A stretch of 64,000 nucleotides of DNA from Phaseolus vulgaris (GCF_000499845.2 NC_023756.2:45585947-45649946), one strand, 5' to 3'. Shown: positions 1 to 11,744, numbered from the stretch's first letter. The notes: generated from the sequence alone by a model not told the origin. Made by a program: numbers and translations.

Positions 1-62
1 CAAAATAGTCTTCTCCAAAAATAATAGGGTGCAGGAAGAAATTTGTAAAGGTGTAGGAAGAA
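1..62. mobile_element. Right end of a Mutator-like MITE
   Basis: The segment carries two copies of the motif GGTG(C/T)AGGAAGAA. This is the terminal motif of the elements at 7793-8379 and 19625-20204. The rest of the element lies outside the window. Confidence 0.55.
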
Positions 63-512
63 GTTGCCCTCTCTTTTTCATTCATTTACTATTAGTTGTT
101 TCAGGTTTATTTTAAACATTCTAAGAAAAATTAATGGTAAATAAATAAAAAAGAAACAAGTTACAAAATTAATCTTATCATCGTTAACTTTTTTTTTTTA
201 CGTTTACCATTAATATTTTTAGGGATTGCAACAGAAATAATAATATTTATATCAAAAAAATTAAAACGAAACTTATGTACTGGATTAATTTGTTTAGACC
301 ACAAATATTATGAACAGAAAGAAGTAATATATGTTTGGAATCAAAGGATCTGCACTTTCTTCCCCCAAACATGACTCAAATCCCAAATTATTCATACATA
401 TAGCTTGCGATTATATCAAAGAAAGTTCAGTTGAATATTTATTTATTTATTTGCATAATTTAAAATGATGTGGTGTGGTGTGGTCCATTGAAGAAGAAGA
501 ACATGAAATTTT
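63..512. repeat. 3' flank of array copy 1, duplicated at about 4640-5195
   Basis: AT-rich DNA with no coding signal. It matches 4640-5195 closely over several hundred bases, for example ACTATTAGTTGTTTCAGG at about 90 against ACTATTAGTTATTTCAGG at about 4660. It is therefore the downstream flank of a duplicated gene unit. A short duplicated trait is the TGTTTGGAATCAAA motif at 331 and 4908. Confidence 0.6.
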
Positions 513-904
513 CTAGGTCACGGGTAGCACTATTCCAGGCAATGGTGCTGGATAATTTGGATCTGGTGAAGAAAGTGGCGATGGCATTTCACCCAGTTTC
601 CTCATATTCAAATCTGCAAATTAAACACAGCAAGATCATGTCAACGGTTCAAAGTGTTTTTCCAGAATCAACAAAACCCTACGTTTTGAAGATACACTCA
701 TTTTTCCAGAAAAAAAAAAAAGATGAACATGCATGCATGACAGATACGTGGTGGAAGTGATCGTGATTATATTCTTCTATGCATTTTCATGATTCACTGC
801 GAAGACTAACCTGAACCAAAACTCAACTGCAAAAGCAGAACAAAGGCTACGATTAACAGAAGAAAACGTGGAGAGATTAATGAGAGACTGAAGCTGTTAG
901 CCAT
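513..904 (-). CDS. Array copy 1: secreted Pro-rich small peptide precursor (64 aa)
   Basis: Two exons. Exon 1 is 811-904 and exon 2 is 513-613, separated by a 197-bp phase-1 GT-AG intron. Exon 1 starts MANSFSLSLISPRF and continues into a Leu-rich hydrophobic stretch ending LSFGS, a classic signal peptide. Exon 2 reads D-L-N-M-R-K-L-G-E-M-P and then a Pro-rich tail ending GIVLPVT. The joined frame is open (195 bp including stop). With copy 2 it forms the more divergent end of the array, having Asn before MRKL and lacking the PPPSP core. A secreted signalling or cell-wall peptide is inferred, and the family is not recognised. The start is the only ATG in frame before the hydrophobic core, in the same position as in the paralogs. 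Confidence 0.72.
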
Positions 905-956
905 GGTGAAACTTGATAGTGTGTGTGAGACATGCTTCAGAATAAGAAATCAAGAA

Positions 957-988
957 AAATTTATAATGACGTAAGAAGAAAACCCTAA
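957..988 (-). promoter_or_regulatory. Core promoter of copy 1: TATA box and telo-box
   Basis: On the minus strand TATAAATTT (957-965) lies about 53 bp upstream of the ATG. The telo-box AAACCCTAA in + orientation lies at 980-988. The same arrangement recurs in most array copies, so the spacing is conserved. Confidence 0.6.
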
Positions 989-1836
989 CTTTTTTTCTTC
1001 GCAAGAGACGACGGGGATTGATGAAGAAAAATAAAATCAGGTGTATTAGTAATTAGTTTTAGTAGTCAATAATCAAATGAGAAAAATTGCGTAATCGTAA
1101 CGTTCAAATATTTGACTTGGTATTGTAAGACATGAAAGTCCTAATGAGTTGCTATTGGTTGTCCAAATGAGTGGCTATTGGTTTTCATAAGAATATTTTT
1201 TAAGACACTAAAAAAATTTCTACTAATTAGATTTTAAAATTGGTAAGTAAAATTTTGATTAATTTTTCCTTTTTCTCTAGCATTGTTTTTTACTCTTATC
1301 ACACTATCTTAGTTCTCTCCCTTCTCTCTTCATTATTTCTTATCATCTCTTCCTTTTTCTTCTTCTTTCTCTCTGTCAATATATTGATGTAAACAATATT
1401 AATATTTAAACCTAATAAGTTGGAGTAGTGATTAAGCATTTAGTGTTTATACGTTACAATATTGTTCAAAACTCAATTAATTATTATTGGTCTTGCCATT
1501 CATTTTCTTTTTCATTATTTAGTTACTAGCATTTTAATTTTACGTGAAATGGACTGGTAACGTACCAATTCAACATTTCTTTTCCTAAAACGCAAAATTT
1601 TTCATGACTTACGAGATATACATACTAAACATTCCACCCCTCAGTTCTACCATAAATAGAAACGCTAATGATGTAAACATGGAGAAAACCGACCTTGGCA
1701 ATTGACAATTGACAAAGACGTGACAATAGATATGGCAATTCATTGAAATGAGAAACTTGGCAATGCATACTTTCTTCTTCAATACAAACTCTTACCATCA
1801 ATGATGATTTGGTTCAATAAAAAAAATTTATCGACG
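989..1836. other. Upstream region of copy 1, no gene seen
   Basis: AT-rich DNA. Positions 1010-1200 match the equivalent upstream region of copy 2 (about 5740-5890), for example CCTAATGAGTTGCTATTGGT. A pyrimidine-rich stretch at 1265-1375 has no coding frame. I see no further gene. Confidence 0.4.
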
Positions 1837-2039
1837 AACTAGTGCAGAAAAAGTCAAACACAATGATTTTTTTAGCAATTAGACAATAGTTTCAAAACTG
1901 ATGTCTATTAGCATGTAGTCTATTCTATTGAGATATAGACGATGGTTGTTCTAGAACTACCGTCTATAAGTCACATATAGATAAAAAAAATTATTTTTTA
2001 AAAAAATACATCAACCTCAAGGTAATGGCAGCGACGGTG

Positions 2040-2335
2040 GTGAAGGGCAGCAGTGATAGCAGCGACAACGATGGAGGGAAAGTGGAGCGCAAAAACCTTA
2101 AACAATGAACCAATGGAAGAATGAAGGAAAAATAAGATGAGAACGAAAAACAATGAGGGTAGGAAGAACTTACAAAGGCAGCGGCGGTGGTGGAGGGAAA
2201 GTGGAGTGCGGTGGTGGAATAATGAACAAGAACCTTAAACAATGAACCAATGGAAGAATGAAAAATGAACCAATAGGAAGAATGGAGGAAGAATAAACAA
2301 TGAGGGTAGGAAGAACTTACAAAGGCAACGAGTAA
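2040..2335. repeat. Imperfect tandem repeat inside the CACTA-like element
   Basis: The segment AACAATGAACCAATGGAAGA followed by the motif GAGGGTAGGAAGAACTTACA occurs twice, at about 2100-2200 and 2235-2325. The unit also includes GGTGGAGGGAAAGTGGAG. The open minus-strand frame over it (1991-2242) looks spurious. Confidence 0.5.
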
Positions 2336-2566
2336 AGAGAACGTTCAAAAGAGTTGAAGAGAGAGTGCGAAGAAGAAGATAGAAAATGCAGAGAAGAAAG
2401 CGTAAGTAACACGGAGCTTTGAATTAGGGTAATAACGAGAGTATATACAATGATTATAAAAATGCTGTATATTCCCTCTGTGATTTACATAGACAATGAT
2501 TCCTCTTACAATCGTTGTCTATCTACTCGTTTTAATTTAAAAAATGTCACCGCGTTTTGATAGACA

Positions 2567-3481
2567 ATGCCTGGGAGTGGAAATTAAGGTGGAGAAGAGG
2601 TCTGTTTGCTTGGGAAGAGGAGCAAGAAAGTCAACTCTTAGAGTTGATCTCTAATAAGATGCTTGAGATGGAAACAGTGGATAGATGGATTTGGAAAGAT
2701 AGTGGGTCAACAGAATTTTCAGTTAAGTCTGCTTATGGGTTTTTAAGGGGAGAAGGAAGCGAGGAAGTCTCAAGAAGATATAATTTTTTCTGGAAAATTA
2801 AGGCGCTTCCCTCAGCACATGTCACAGCTTGGAGAGTGATGGAAAACAAGGTTGCTTGTAAGATTAATCTGGAGAGAAGAGGAATCGGGATTGAGAGTAA
2901 TTTGTGTTGCTTGTGTAGGAGGTATGAGGAGTCAACAAATCATTTGTTTTGCGAATGTAGAGTTGCTTGGTTAATTTGGAATCTTTGTTATTATTGGTTA
3001 GGAGTAAGATCTGTCGATTTTATGGATCCTAGGTCTCATTTTGAACATTTCAAGATTCTGGATGCACCCACTTCAATTAATCTTATTATGAGTAATATGT
3101 GGATAGCATTGATTAGTGAAATTTGGAGGCATAGGAACAACTGTTTATTTAAAGGTGGAGTGGTTGACCACATTGAGGTGTTCTCTTTGCACAAATTAAG
3201 GCTTGGTCCTGGATTTCTTCAAAGGTACCGTCAGCTAATTTCTCATTCTCTGATTGGTGTCTTGAACCTTTGGTTTGTATGCATTCAATTTAGTTTTGAT
3301 ATGAGGATTGATCTTTGTTATTCTTTGTTATTTTGATAGAGATGGGTTTGACTGTAGGAGGTTTTGTTAGCTGATTTGTAGTTAGAAAGGTAATTTGTGA
3401 ACATCATTTTACTGTATAAGGGTTGGATCACCCCTGAAGTGATCCCTTTTAATTTCATTGCTATTTGCTGATAAAAAAAAA
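2567..3481 (+). mobile_element. LINE fragment: ORF2 C-terminus plus 3' tail
   Basis: A 5'-truncated L1-type LINE. The frame from about 2569 to 3336 encodes the reverse-transcriptase zinc-binding (zf-RVT) region. It shows FSVKSAYGFLRG, FWKIKALPSAHVTAWRV and then a C-x2-C...H-x4-C zinc motif (CCLCRR...NHLFCEC). It matches the same region of the long LINE at 20.7-24.4 kb. The 3' end is TTTGCTGATAAAAAAAAA, the family's 3' signature. Confidence 0.8.
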
Positions 3482-3544
3482 ATGTTGTATATTAGCTGTC
3501 ATAAATAAGCGTTTTTGCACTAGTGGAATAAAATTTATGTTCAA

Positions 3545-4380
3545 AATTTTTGAAATTGTCCAGAGGTTAAAGTGTCTAGTGAATCAAGATCATCTATCTT
3601 GACCAGAGCTTCTGGCTAGTTCGTCTACTGTATCAGTTTGACTTTTAACATCAATTGGGATTTCACACTCCTAACCAAATCACTATGCACGTGATTTTGC
3701 AAATGTTTAGTGCGTCCTCTTTCGGAAGTTAGTTAGACAACTTTATTTTGTATATATAGGACCTTATAATAAATAGTTATCTTCATGAGTTGAAAGTTCA
3801 CTAGTAAAACCGACTTCGTATTGTAATCTCAAATTAATTTTTTACCATGGACGTATAACGGGTCTCGGTTAAACCACATAAATTTTCTTTGTGTGGTTCT
3901 TCGTTTACCTTTTCTTGATTATCTTCTATCTACTTTTGCGATTTTTTCATTATCGTCTATCATTTGTGAGTGTTAGACAGTCTAGTGAATTGTGGGTTTT
4001 TTTTTTTCCTTACAAACTGGTGTAGTGAAGGCGGAGCGAATGAATCTCAATCATCATGACTTCCACAAAGTATGAGGTTGAGAAACTCATTAGCTCAAAT
4101 GATTTTGGGTTATCACGATTGAAATGTGTTCCCTTATAGTTCAATAGGGTCTCCTTCAAGCTTTGGAAGGTGAATACAAGTTTGACAGAACCATGGTCAA
4201 GAAGGACATGTTATTGGAGAAGGCTTATGGTGCAATTGTTGATGACAAGGTGCTAAGAGAAGTTTCTAAGGAGAAGATTGTAGCAGGGCTATGGATAAAG
4301 ATATACACATCTTCTATATGACTATCATTTATACTTAAAGCAAGCACTGTACTCATATCATATAAGATGAGGCAGTCAAT
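3545..4380 (+). mobile_element. Copia retrotransposon relic: LTR and leader plus Gag N-terminus
   Basis: From 4056 the frame begins MTSTKYEVEKLIS and, with frameshifts and one stop, continues as LEGEYKF, KKDMLLEKAYGAI, DKVLREVSKEKIVAGLW. These are landmarks of plant Ty1/Copia Gag. The preceding part (about 3545-4000) has LTR and leader character without an intact boundary. Not functional. Confidence 0.6.
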
Positions 4381-5195
4381 TAAATAATGAGTTTTTTTAT
4401 TCTTTCTTTCAAAGAGTGCAGTAGAGAATGAAGGTGCAGCATAACGTAAATATTAAATATGAATATTTCACTTGAATATCTTGATTAAATATGCAATATA
4501 GACTTCTGAAAAATTAGGGGTTTTAGTAGTTCTGTGGGTGCCAATAGCAATACTTTTTTATACATATTTTGAAGGTTACGAGCCAATAAGGCTTATGTTG
4601 ACAAAAAACAGAAGCCCAAAAAACCTGACAAATAGCGACAGACTCTTTTTCATTCATTTACTATTAGTTATTTCAGGTTTATTTTAAACATACTAAGAAA
4701 AATTAATAGTAAATAAATAAAAAAGAAACAAGATACAGAATTAGTCTTATCATCGTTAACTTATTTTTTTTATTTTCGATGTTTACATTAATATTATTAG
4801 GGATTGCAACAAAAATAATAATATTATATTAAAAATTAAAACGAAACTTATCTACTGGGTTAATTTTTTTAGACCACAAATATTATGAACAGAAAGAAGT
4901 AATATATGTTTGGAATCAAACGATCTTCACTTTCTGCCCCCAAACATGATTCAAATCCCAAATTATTCATACATATAGCTTGCTATTATACCAAAGAAAG
5001 TACAGGTGAATATTTATTTATTTATTATTTTATCACAGAATTATAACTGCATAATTTAAAAATAGAAAATGATAATTTGAAAAATCTAAGATACAATTTT
5101 TTATGTGATAAATTTAAATATATATATATATATATAATAGAAAATAAATTTATAATTAACTGATATGGAACAAGAACAACATGAAATTTTCTAGG
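4381..5195. repeat. 3' flank of array copy 2
   Basis: Positions 4381-4640 show no recognisable feature. Positions 4640-5195 duplicate 70-512. A (TA)n microsatellite lies at about 5118-5136, followed by an AT-rich insert absent from the copy 1 flank. Confidence 0.5.
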
Positions 5196-5575
5196 TCATG
5201 GAGCCCCTAATTTTCCAGGCATTGGTGCTGGGTTTGGATATGGTGAACCAGGTCGCGTTGGCATCACACCCAGTTTCCTCATATTCAGATCTGCAAATTA
5301 AAACAACAAGATGATGTAAACAGTTCAAAGTGTTTTTCCAGAATCAACAAAACCCTACGTTTTGAAGATACACTAATTTCTCCAAAAATAATGAACATGC
5401 ATGCATGACAGATACGTGGTGGAAGTGATCGTGATTATATTCTTCTATGTATTTTGATGATTCATTAGGAAGACTAACCTGAACCAAAACTCAGCTGCAA
5501 AAGCAAAAGAAAGGCTATGATGAACAGAAGAAAACGTGGAGAGATTGATGAGAGACTCAACATGTTAGCCACCAT
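5196..5575 (-). CDS. Array copy 2: secreted Pro-rich small peptide precursor (63 aa)
   Basis: Exon 1 is 5479-5575 and exon 2 is 5196-5290, with a 188-bp phase-1 GT-AG intron. The protein starts MVANMLSLSSISPRF, one codon longer than most paralogs because the start is ATGGTGGCTAAC, and has the usual hydrophobic core ending LSFGS. Exon 2 encodes D-L-N-M-R-K-L-G-V-M-P and then TRPGSPYPNPAPMPGKLGAP. It shares Asn before MRKL with copy 1 and has a non-canonical, still Pro-rich tail. The joined frame is open (192 bp). Role as a secreted peptide is inferred. Confidence 0.72.
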
Positions 5576-5625
5576 CTTGAAACTTGATAGTGTTCCAGTT
5601 ATGCTTCAGAATCAGACATCGAGAA

Positions 5626-5657
5626 AAATTTATAATGATGTGAGAAGAAAACCCTAA
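5626..5657 (-). promoter_or_regulatory. Core promoter of copy 2: TATA box and telo-box
   Basis: TATAAATTT on the minus strand lies at 5626-5634 and AAACCCTAA on + at 5649-5657. The geometry is the same as in copy 1. Confidence 0.6.
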
Positions 5658-5659
5658 CT

Positions 5660-6945
5660 TTTTTTCTTCGATTTCATACTAAATTAATTGAAAAAAATGT
5701 AACAGGGTAAAACACCAAGATTTTTCTCAAGAAACGACGGGGATTGATTGAGAAAAATAAAATCTGATCTATTAGTGTTAGTTTGACTAGTCAATAATCA
5801 AATGAGAAAAATTGCGTAGTCGTAAAGTTAAAATATATGACTTAGTAATATAAAACATAAAAGTCCTAATGAGTTGCTATTGGTTTTCACAAGGGTACCA
5901 AATCGGCTTCGACAATGGTGCGTTGAATTCGATTGTTTAAAGGTCCATTACAAATTTTTTTTATTAAATTTTAATTAATTTTAGTGATAAAAATAACTAA
6001 TCACTTTTATAAAGTATATATTATTTAGAGGTAAAAAATTTATTGATATTTAAAATAATTTTTATTATTAATAAATCATTTTTAAATTATTATTTAATTA
6101 GTTATCAATTAATTAGATTTTACAGTTGATAGCTAAATCTTTGTAATTAATTAGATACTAATTTATAAACTATTTATTGATAATATAAATTAATTTAGAT
6201 ACCAATTATTTTTTAGTCTATATGATATTATCTAATTTAGTTAATATAACTTTTTTATCAACAAAAAAATAAAAAATAAAAAAATAACATTTTAGATCTT
6301 TTGGTTGTTTTCTTTGTAATTTCCCATTGAGTTCTGAGGTTTAAAATTTTTGATTTTTAATTCTCTATAGCAGTTGTTTTAATAGTCTAATATCCTAGAA
6401 AACTGGTTTTTGTGAGAGGTTGTACTTGAATGCATGATTGAGAGTCTTCCTTATCTTAAACTTTGGTTTCTTAGTTAGTTTGCATTGTTCTAATTAATTT
6501 CTTGGGCGCATGATTCAAGAGGGAGGAAAAAAGCATTCCCATGGAGTATACTCATGGAACAAAGTGGGTATTGATTAAACTAGTAGACGCATGCTTCACT
6601 GGTGAGTTTCAGTTAAATCAAATTGGCGCATGTTCAATCTGTTTTAGCTTTATTGGAGGATATAAAAAATATTAATATTTATAGAACTGGTGAAGAATTA
6701 AATGGTGGAAGAACTTGGGATCAACCATTTTTTTAATTGCTATTTTAAAATATCTTTTATATTTTCTGCTATTTCAACCCTTTTTTTTATCTTTATTGTT
6801 ATTACTAACTTTTATTGTTTGTAGATAGATTTTAAACATGGTTTACTAATTTCACTATTGAATTTGTTGGGAGACGACTTGGGGTCATCTGACCACAATT
6901 ATACTATCATCTCTCTAGTGTTAGACAAGTCTACTCTAGAATCAT
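5660..6945. other. Upstream region of copy 2 with a degenerate MITE
   Basis: Positions 5660-5900 match the copy 1 upstream region. Positions about 5935-6255 resemble a worn CACTA-type MITE (TAATTAGATACTAATTT, AACTATTTATTGATAATA, ATATCTAATTTAGTTAATAT). Positions 6256-6945 contain no recognisable gene. Confidence 0.35.
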
Positions 6946-7783
6946 ATTAATTTGACAACAAAACGACAACTATCAGTATTCCAGAACTCCTAAAACGCCT
7001 CACAACTCAAATCTGGAATCCTTTGCTGCATATAGGCTTAGGAAGATCTAACTGTAAAATCTCCTTTTCCCACCCATCCCATGTCCATCTGTCACAATTC
7101 AAGTTTAGAGTGATACTATTAATACTAACCATCAACTCTTACTCATGTTCTATTTCCCACAAGCTTCTACCTCTTCTCCAAGAAAGTTGTCATCCCACAA
7201 GCCACTCTACATGTGAAAAACAAATGAGAATTTGTCTCCTCCTCCACCCCACACATTACACATATATTAGTCTCTAGAATCATCCATTTCCTAGTCAAAT
7301 TTTCTCTAGTTGCAACTTTATTATGCAACACTCTCCATGCAACTACCTGAGTTGATGGTAAAACCTTAATTTTCTAGAAAAAATCATACATAACCCTATG
7401 TTCATTATTTCGTAATTTCCTTAGCACTTTATAAGCAAATTTAACTGTATAAGTCATCAACTACCCTTCCTTCTATAACCATTTATCCTCACCTTCCTTA
7501 GCCAACTCTCTATTTTCTAGTTGATCCATCCATTGAACTAGATAATTCAATTTCCACTCAAATAGATTTCTCGTCCATTTTAGCCTCCTTTTTCATTCAT
7601 TATTGTACCAGTTTCCCAATTGATTTACTTTAGCATCCTTGTCATTAATTATAAGAAATAGTCTTCGATACTTTATTCTAAGCACCTAATTATCTAACTA
7701 TTTATCTTCCCAGAAATCAATTTCTTTCCCTTCTCCAACATCCCGCCTAAAATTGTCTTCAAAGTGACTAGCCCATTTCTCTA
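6946..7783 (-). mobile_element. Degenerate LINE ORF2 C-terminus
   Basis: On the minus strand, several frames with stops read KIKVLPSTQVVAWRVLHNKV, then ICVMCGVEEETNSHLFFTC. This is the zf-RVT domain of an L1-type LINE, matching 21.0-21.3 kb. An upstream stretch (about 7500-7560) gives LVQWMDQLENRE. It is a relic broken by stops. Confidence 0.65.
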
Positions 7784-7792
7784 AAAACCAAA

Positions 7793-8379
7793 GGCAGTTT
7801 CTTCCTGCACCCCTACATTTTTCTTCCTACACCCCCACAATATTATGCAAAGACCAAATTGTCCCTATTATTTTTTAAAACCCTAAAATGCACTTAAACT
7901 GTATTTATTTTTTTGCATTATGGATTATGGAATACGGAAAAATTTCAGATTGGCATTTCCGGTAAACTTTCAGATTCACCAATCCATAATTCAAAATATG
8001 CATTTCACATTCAAAAAAATTCATCATTCAAAAAAAGCATTCCGGATTCACCAATCCATAACAGAAATATGCATTCTGGATTCAGAAATCCGTAATTCAA
8101 AAAAAAGCATTCCAGATCCATGAATCCGTAACAGAATTAGGCTTCCAGATTCAGCAATCCAGAAATCAATAATTTATGGAAGAATTGCTTCTGAAACATC
8201 CCCTCATCCGGAAAAAAAAATATTCAGTTCTGGATTGATGAATCCGTAGCACACTCCCATATCCCTATTTCTGGTAACTATGGTGTCCTTTTTCAAATAA
8301 AAGATTAAGGCCAGTTTCGATATTTAAAAAATTGTGAGGGTGCAGGAAGAAATATGTAGGGGTGCAGGAAGAAGAATCC
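7793..8379. mobile_element. Mutator-like MITE, 587 bp with 9-bp duplication
   Basis: Terminal inverted repeats begin with GG and contain TTCTTCCTGCACCCCTACAT. They are flanked by direct 9-bp copies of AAAACCAAA (7784-7792 and 8380-8388), typical of Mutator-like insertion. The interior has many inverted copies of a motif like GGATTCACCAATCCGTAA. Small open frames here (7913-8123) are repeat-derived and not credible genes. Confidence 0.7.
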
Positions 8380-8388
8380 AAAACCAAA

Positions 8389-9440
8389 AGGTGGAAAATC
8401 CTAACAACCAATTGCTCCATAAGTAACTCATTTAACTATTAAATTAAGAAAAATAAACTAATATTTTCAAATATTTTATTTTTTATATTTAAGTTCTTAA
8501 TTTTAATTAAAAAACTGTTTTCATATTCATTGAGAAATACATAACTGATTATAAGATAACCAATTTTAATTTTAGTGGAAGCATCATAGTACGATTATTT
8601 TATGAATGATTAGTATACATATCTATTTTTTTGTAGAACATTTTTTTCAAATAAAAGGGAATTTTCAAAAATTTTCCAAATTAATAAACTTTGTTCGTTG
8701 CTCCAAACCACCAACAATGTTTTTTTCTTGTGTTATTTACCCACCATAATTCCAATGAAACATATTTGTGTTTTTAAATGTGTAAATATAATAAATTTTA
8801 TTTTGATTTTTTTCGCAATCAAGATAAAATAATTAGAGTAAAATATAGTTTTTCTAGCTTATTTTTTTGTCTTTATTTAATTGCAGTTCTCTTCAAAATT
8901 TATTTTTCAGCAAATAAGTTTATTCGTGTTGGGCCAGTTTAGGTATAGATTTTATTTTGCACTCTATTGGGCCTAGTTGAGTCGAAATCCACTTTCTCTT
9001 TTTTCTAAACATCATCATCAAGTTTACTCATTTGTATTAATTTTACCTATGTTGTTTAGCACTGAAAAATTTGTTGTTTCTTATTTTATTAATCTTGTTG
9101 ATGATATTTTTCCTTAAAAAGCCTCCTTCTAATTTTTTTTTACTGCTAATAGTTAATTGTGATATTTTCTAGGGTTGTATTGTTTTGTTATTTTTCAAAG
9201 TCCATCAAGAACAAAGGTCTTCTCTTATTCCTAATTATATGAAGTTATTTATAACTTCAGTATTTTTTTCTCCCAATTTTCTTAACAATCTAATTATATG
9301 TTGAATAGATTAATAACAAAACCTATTGTATTTCATATTATATTTTTATACATATTTGTAGGGCAATTATCCCTAAGTCTCCCAAGTAAATATGTCCCTG
9401 GTGTGATTTATAGACAAAACCTAATACTTTTTTCCCAAAA
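8389..9440. repeat. Duplicated block D (3' flank of copy 3)
   Basis: Non-coding AT-rich block. It recurs with insertions or deletions at 14330-15010, 19085-20330 (continuing 24780-25000), 26476-26790, 31590-32365 and 36510-37770. Markers are AACCAATTTTAATTTTAGTG, CCCACCATAATT and GGGCCAGTTTAGGTATAG. The sequence TTATTTTTCAAAGTCCATCA at 9189-9208 is the unoccupied version of the LINE target at 20328. Confidence 0.7.
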
Positions 9441-10219
9441 AAGAAGATAATTATATACTAATTAAAGGGGTGCAACTACACAAACCCAGCAATAAAAAAC
9501 TATGATAACAAGTACATAACCACAAACCAATCCCAAACCAAGAAAAAGTGCCTGAAACCTGCCATTACAAAACACATATACAATAAACATCACCAGAAGA
9601 TGAAGAATGTCAGAAGAACCCTCTGACCTAACAGTGAGTTGGTTTCAGATCAGTGCCTAAGATGGTGCACTAATAATAAGTACCTCTATTCATTATATTC
9701 CTAATACTGAACCAACCCGTCAAATTTTGCATTCAATATGCAAAGTACAAAACCTATATGGGATTAAACTAATTTGCTAACTGCAATGCCGCATACATTA
9801 CTAACTTGGAGACTAAACAGGAGTTGAAGGTATTAGGCTTTTTGCTGATTGTAGGGCCACATATATTATAACTTAGGAGACAAGATAATCTTGCAGAGAA
9901 ATTTTAGGCTTCAGCGGTTGCAGACATGAACCATGGTGAGCAAGAGTCACATTATAAGTTATATATGAAGTGATGTTTTGGGTTGTATTAGAAGGATAAT
10001 GTTGGAGTAACAGTTTTGAGTAGTATTGTAACAGCAGGTATTTTGAGACAAAATGTCTTAACATTTTTTGTAGTGGGTTTGGAGCACCCCCTTGATACTT
10101 CACTTTATTCATTGCCTACTAAAAAAACAAGATGAACCTACTAAAAAAAAAACATGAGAAGCAAAGGTAGCTTAATTCAACATGTTTTCTGGTGATACAT
10201 GATCAAATAAAATGAAAAT
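9441..10219. other. 3' flank of copy 3
   Basis: No gene supported. CTAATACTGAACCAACCCGT (about 9700) and TTTTGCATTCAATATGCAAA recur at 27020, 29590 and 41040. AGCAGGTATTTTGAGACAAA (about 10032) recurs at 44374. The 79-aa open frame over 9873-10112 is not conserved at the other sites. The last 60 bp form the class-I 3' UTR (ATTTTATTTGATCATG on minus) shared with copies 7, 9, 10 and 11. Confidence 0.45.
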
Positions 10220-11096
10220 TTAACCAGGAGGAGGAAGATAATGCATAGGTGGATTATGCCCAGGTGGAGGAGGTGGACTTGGCATGATTCTCAGTTTTCT
10301 CATTTTTAGATCTGCAAATTAAGATGACAGGATGTTATTAACTGTTGAATATACATATAATAAGCTTCTAAATTCAATAAAATGTACTTTTACTTTACGT
10401 GCTAAACACTTACAAGGATGTCATCTATCAAACATTAATGAATGACAGTGATCGTGATCTTGCAATTTTAAACACATGCTAGAATCAAAATCTTGGACCA
10501 CAACAAAATAAATGGTTATGATGTTGAATCACTGGTAGCTTTTCATTTTCTGTTTTTTTTTTTGGATTCATTAGTTTTTTGGAACTCCATGTCTATTGTG
10601 ATTGAGCATTACAAAGTTTGAATCTGCTAAATCTACAGGGGGAAATAGGTAGATGTTTTTCATGTGTCAATGAGGGTTATGTCTTAGGATGGTTAACCTT
10701 GTATGATTGTAAAGTCCTAGAAAAGTTTTGGTTCTTAAACAGTAATCATAACATTTCTTTATTGTCTACTAAGGTTCGAACATTCTTAACGTGTTCTACT
10801 GCAGGTAAGGGCAGGGTTTTTGTAATAATCCTTTCAAAACAATGATATTATAATGTTTTTCCAGAAACAACAAAACCCTACGTTTTGATGATACACTAAT
10901 TTGTCCAAAAAGAAATGAACATGCATCCATGACACATACGTGGTGGAAGTGATCGTGATTATCTTCTTCTATGCATTTTCATGATTCATTAGGAAGACTA
11001 ACCTGAACCAACACTGAACTGCAAAAGCAAAACAAAGGCTATGATGAACAGAAGAAAACGTAGAGAGATCGATGAGAGACTCAAGATGTTAGCCAT
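10220..11096 (-). CDS. Array copy 3: secreted Pro-rich small peptide precursor (61 aa)
   Basis: Exon 1 is 11003-11096 and exon 2 is 10220-10311, with a 691-bp phase-1 GT-AG intron. Exon 1 encodes MANILSLSSISLRF plus a hydrophobic core ending FSVGS. Exon 2 encodes D-L-K-M-R-K-L-R-I-M-P and then SPPPPPGHNPPMHYLPPPG. GV of the consensus is replaced by RI. The frame is open across the splice (186 bp). The long intron keeps the conserved CATGCAT and ACGTGGTGG element near its 5' end. The gene is placed like its paralogs between block D and a shared promoter block. Confidence 0.75.
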
Positions 11097-11144
11097 GGTG
11101 AAACTTGATAGTGTGAGTCATGCTTCAGAATCAGAAATCAAGAA

Positions 11145-11176
11145 AAATTTATAATGACGTGAGAAGAAAACCATAA
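11145..11176 (-). promoter_or_regulatory. Core promoter of copy 3, telo-box mutated
   Basis: TATAAATTT on minus lies at 11145-11153. The telo-box position reads AAACCATAA instead of AAACCCTAA, a change specific to this copy. Confidence 0.55.
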
Positions 11177-11179
11177 CTT

Positions 11180-11744
11180 TTGTTCTTCGATTTCATACTA
11201 AATTAATTGTAAAAATGTAACAAACTCCAAGAATTTGTCAAGCAACACGGGATTGATGAAGAAAAATAAAATCAGGTCTATTAATTAGTATTACTTTGAC
11301 TAATCAATCATTATTATTTTTAATAGGCAAAGTCAATAATCATATGAAAAAAAAAATTGCATAGTCGTAACGTTAAAAGATATGAATTAGTAGTTTATGG
11401 TTCCAATAGTTTGCAGAACTTGAAGAAGGTTTCTTCTCATTCAATTTATGTTTTTTATTTTTATCGGCATCCTTCCATTTATGTGTGTTGAATGTTGAAA
11501 CCCAAACCCAATTATAATATAAACTTCTGATTCATTTTCATGAGAGCAAAATTCTACTTCTATTTGAGCTTTCAATGAAATTTCCCATAGAAAATTAGGT
11601 CAATAATGTTTTTTTTAATCAGAAGGTCAATGATGTTTATAAGGAGAGCAAGTTTTGGTAGAAAAATGAAAAAAAACTCGTTTTTGTTTTTAATTTTTGC
11701 ATCATGATGTTATAATATGAATTATTTATCAATTCTTTTAGATT
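11180..11744. repeat. Promoter-side block U of copy 3
   Basis: Non-coding. TTTGCAGAACTTGAAGAAGG (about 11412), CATCCTTCCATTTATGTGTG and CCCAAACCCAATTATAATAT recur upstream of copies 4 (about 16058), 8 (about 34052), 9 (about 40212) and 11 (about 45425). It is part of the duplicated unit. Confidence 0.6.

Larger units (their letters stand above)
1837..3523. mobile_element. Non-autonomous CACTA-like element with a nested LINE
   Basis: The ends are inverted: left ACTAGTGCAGAAAA (1838) and right, read inward, CACTAGTGCAAAAACG (ending 3523). This is the CACTA-superfamily terminus. The interior has inverted and subterminal motifs such as ATAGACAATG and CATTGTCTAT (about 2490-2570) but no transposase. 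About 915 bp of a LINE is inserted inside it (2567-3481), so the original element was about 770 bp. Confidence 0.55.

Noticed and set aside
470..760. 96-aa + strand open frame over copy 1
   Set aside because: It lies antisense to exon 2 and the intron of copy 1 and is not open in the other copies.
7913..8123. Two short overlapping frames within the Mutator-like MITE
   Set aside because: They consist of the internal GGATTCACCAATCC repeat and have no protein features.
9873..10112. 79-aa minus frame near copy 3
   Set aside because: The same DNA at 44.3-44.4 kb does not keep the frame. It is duplicated flank.
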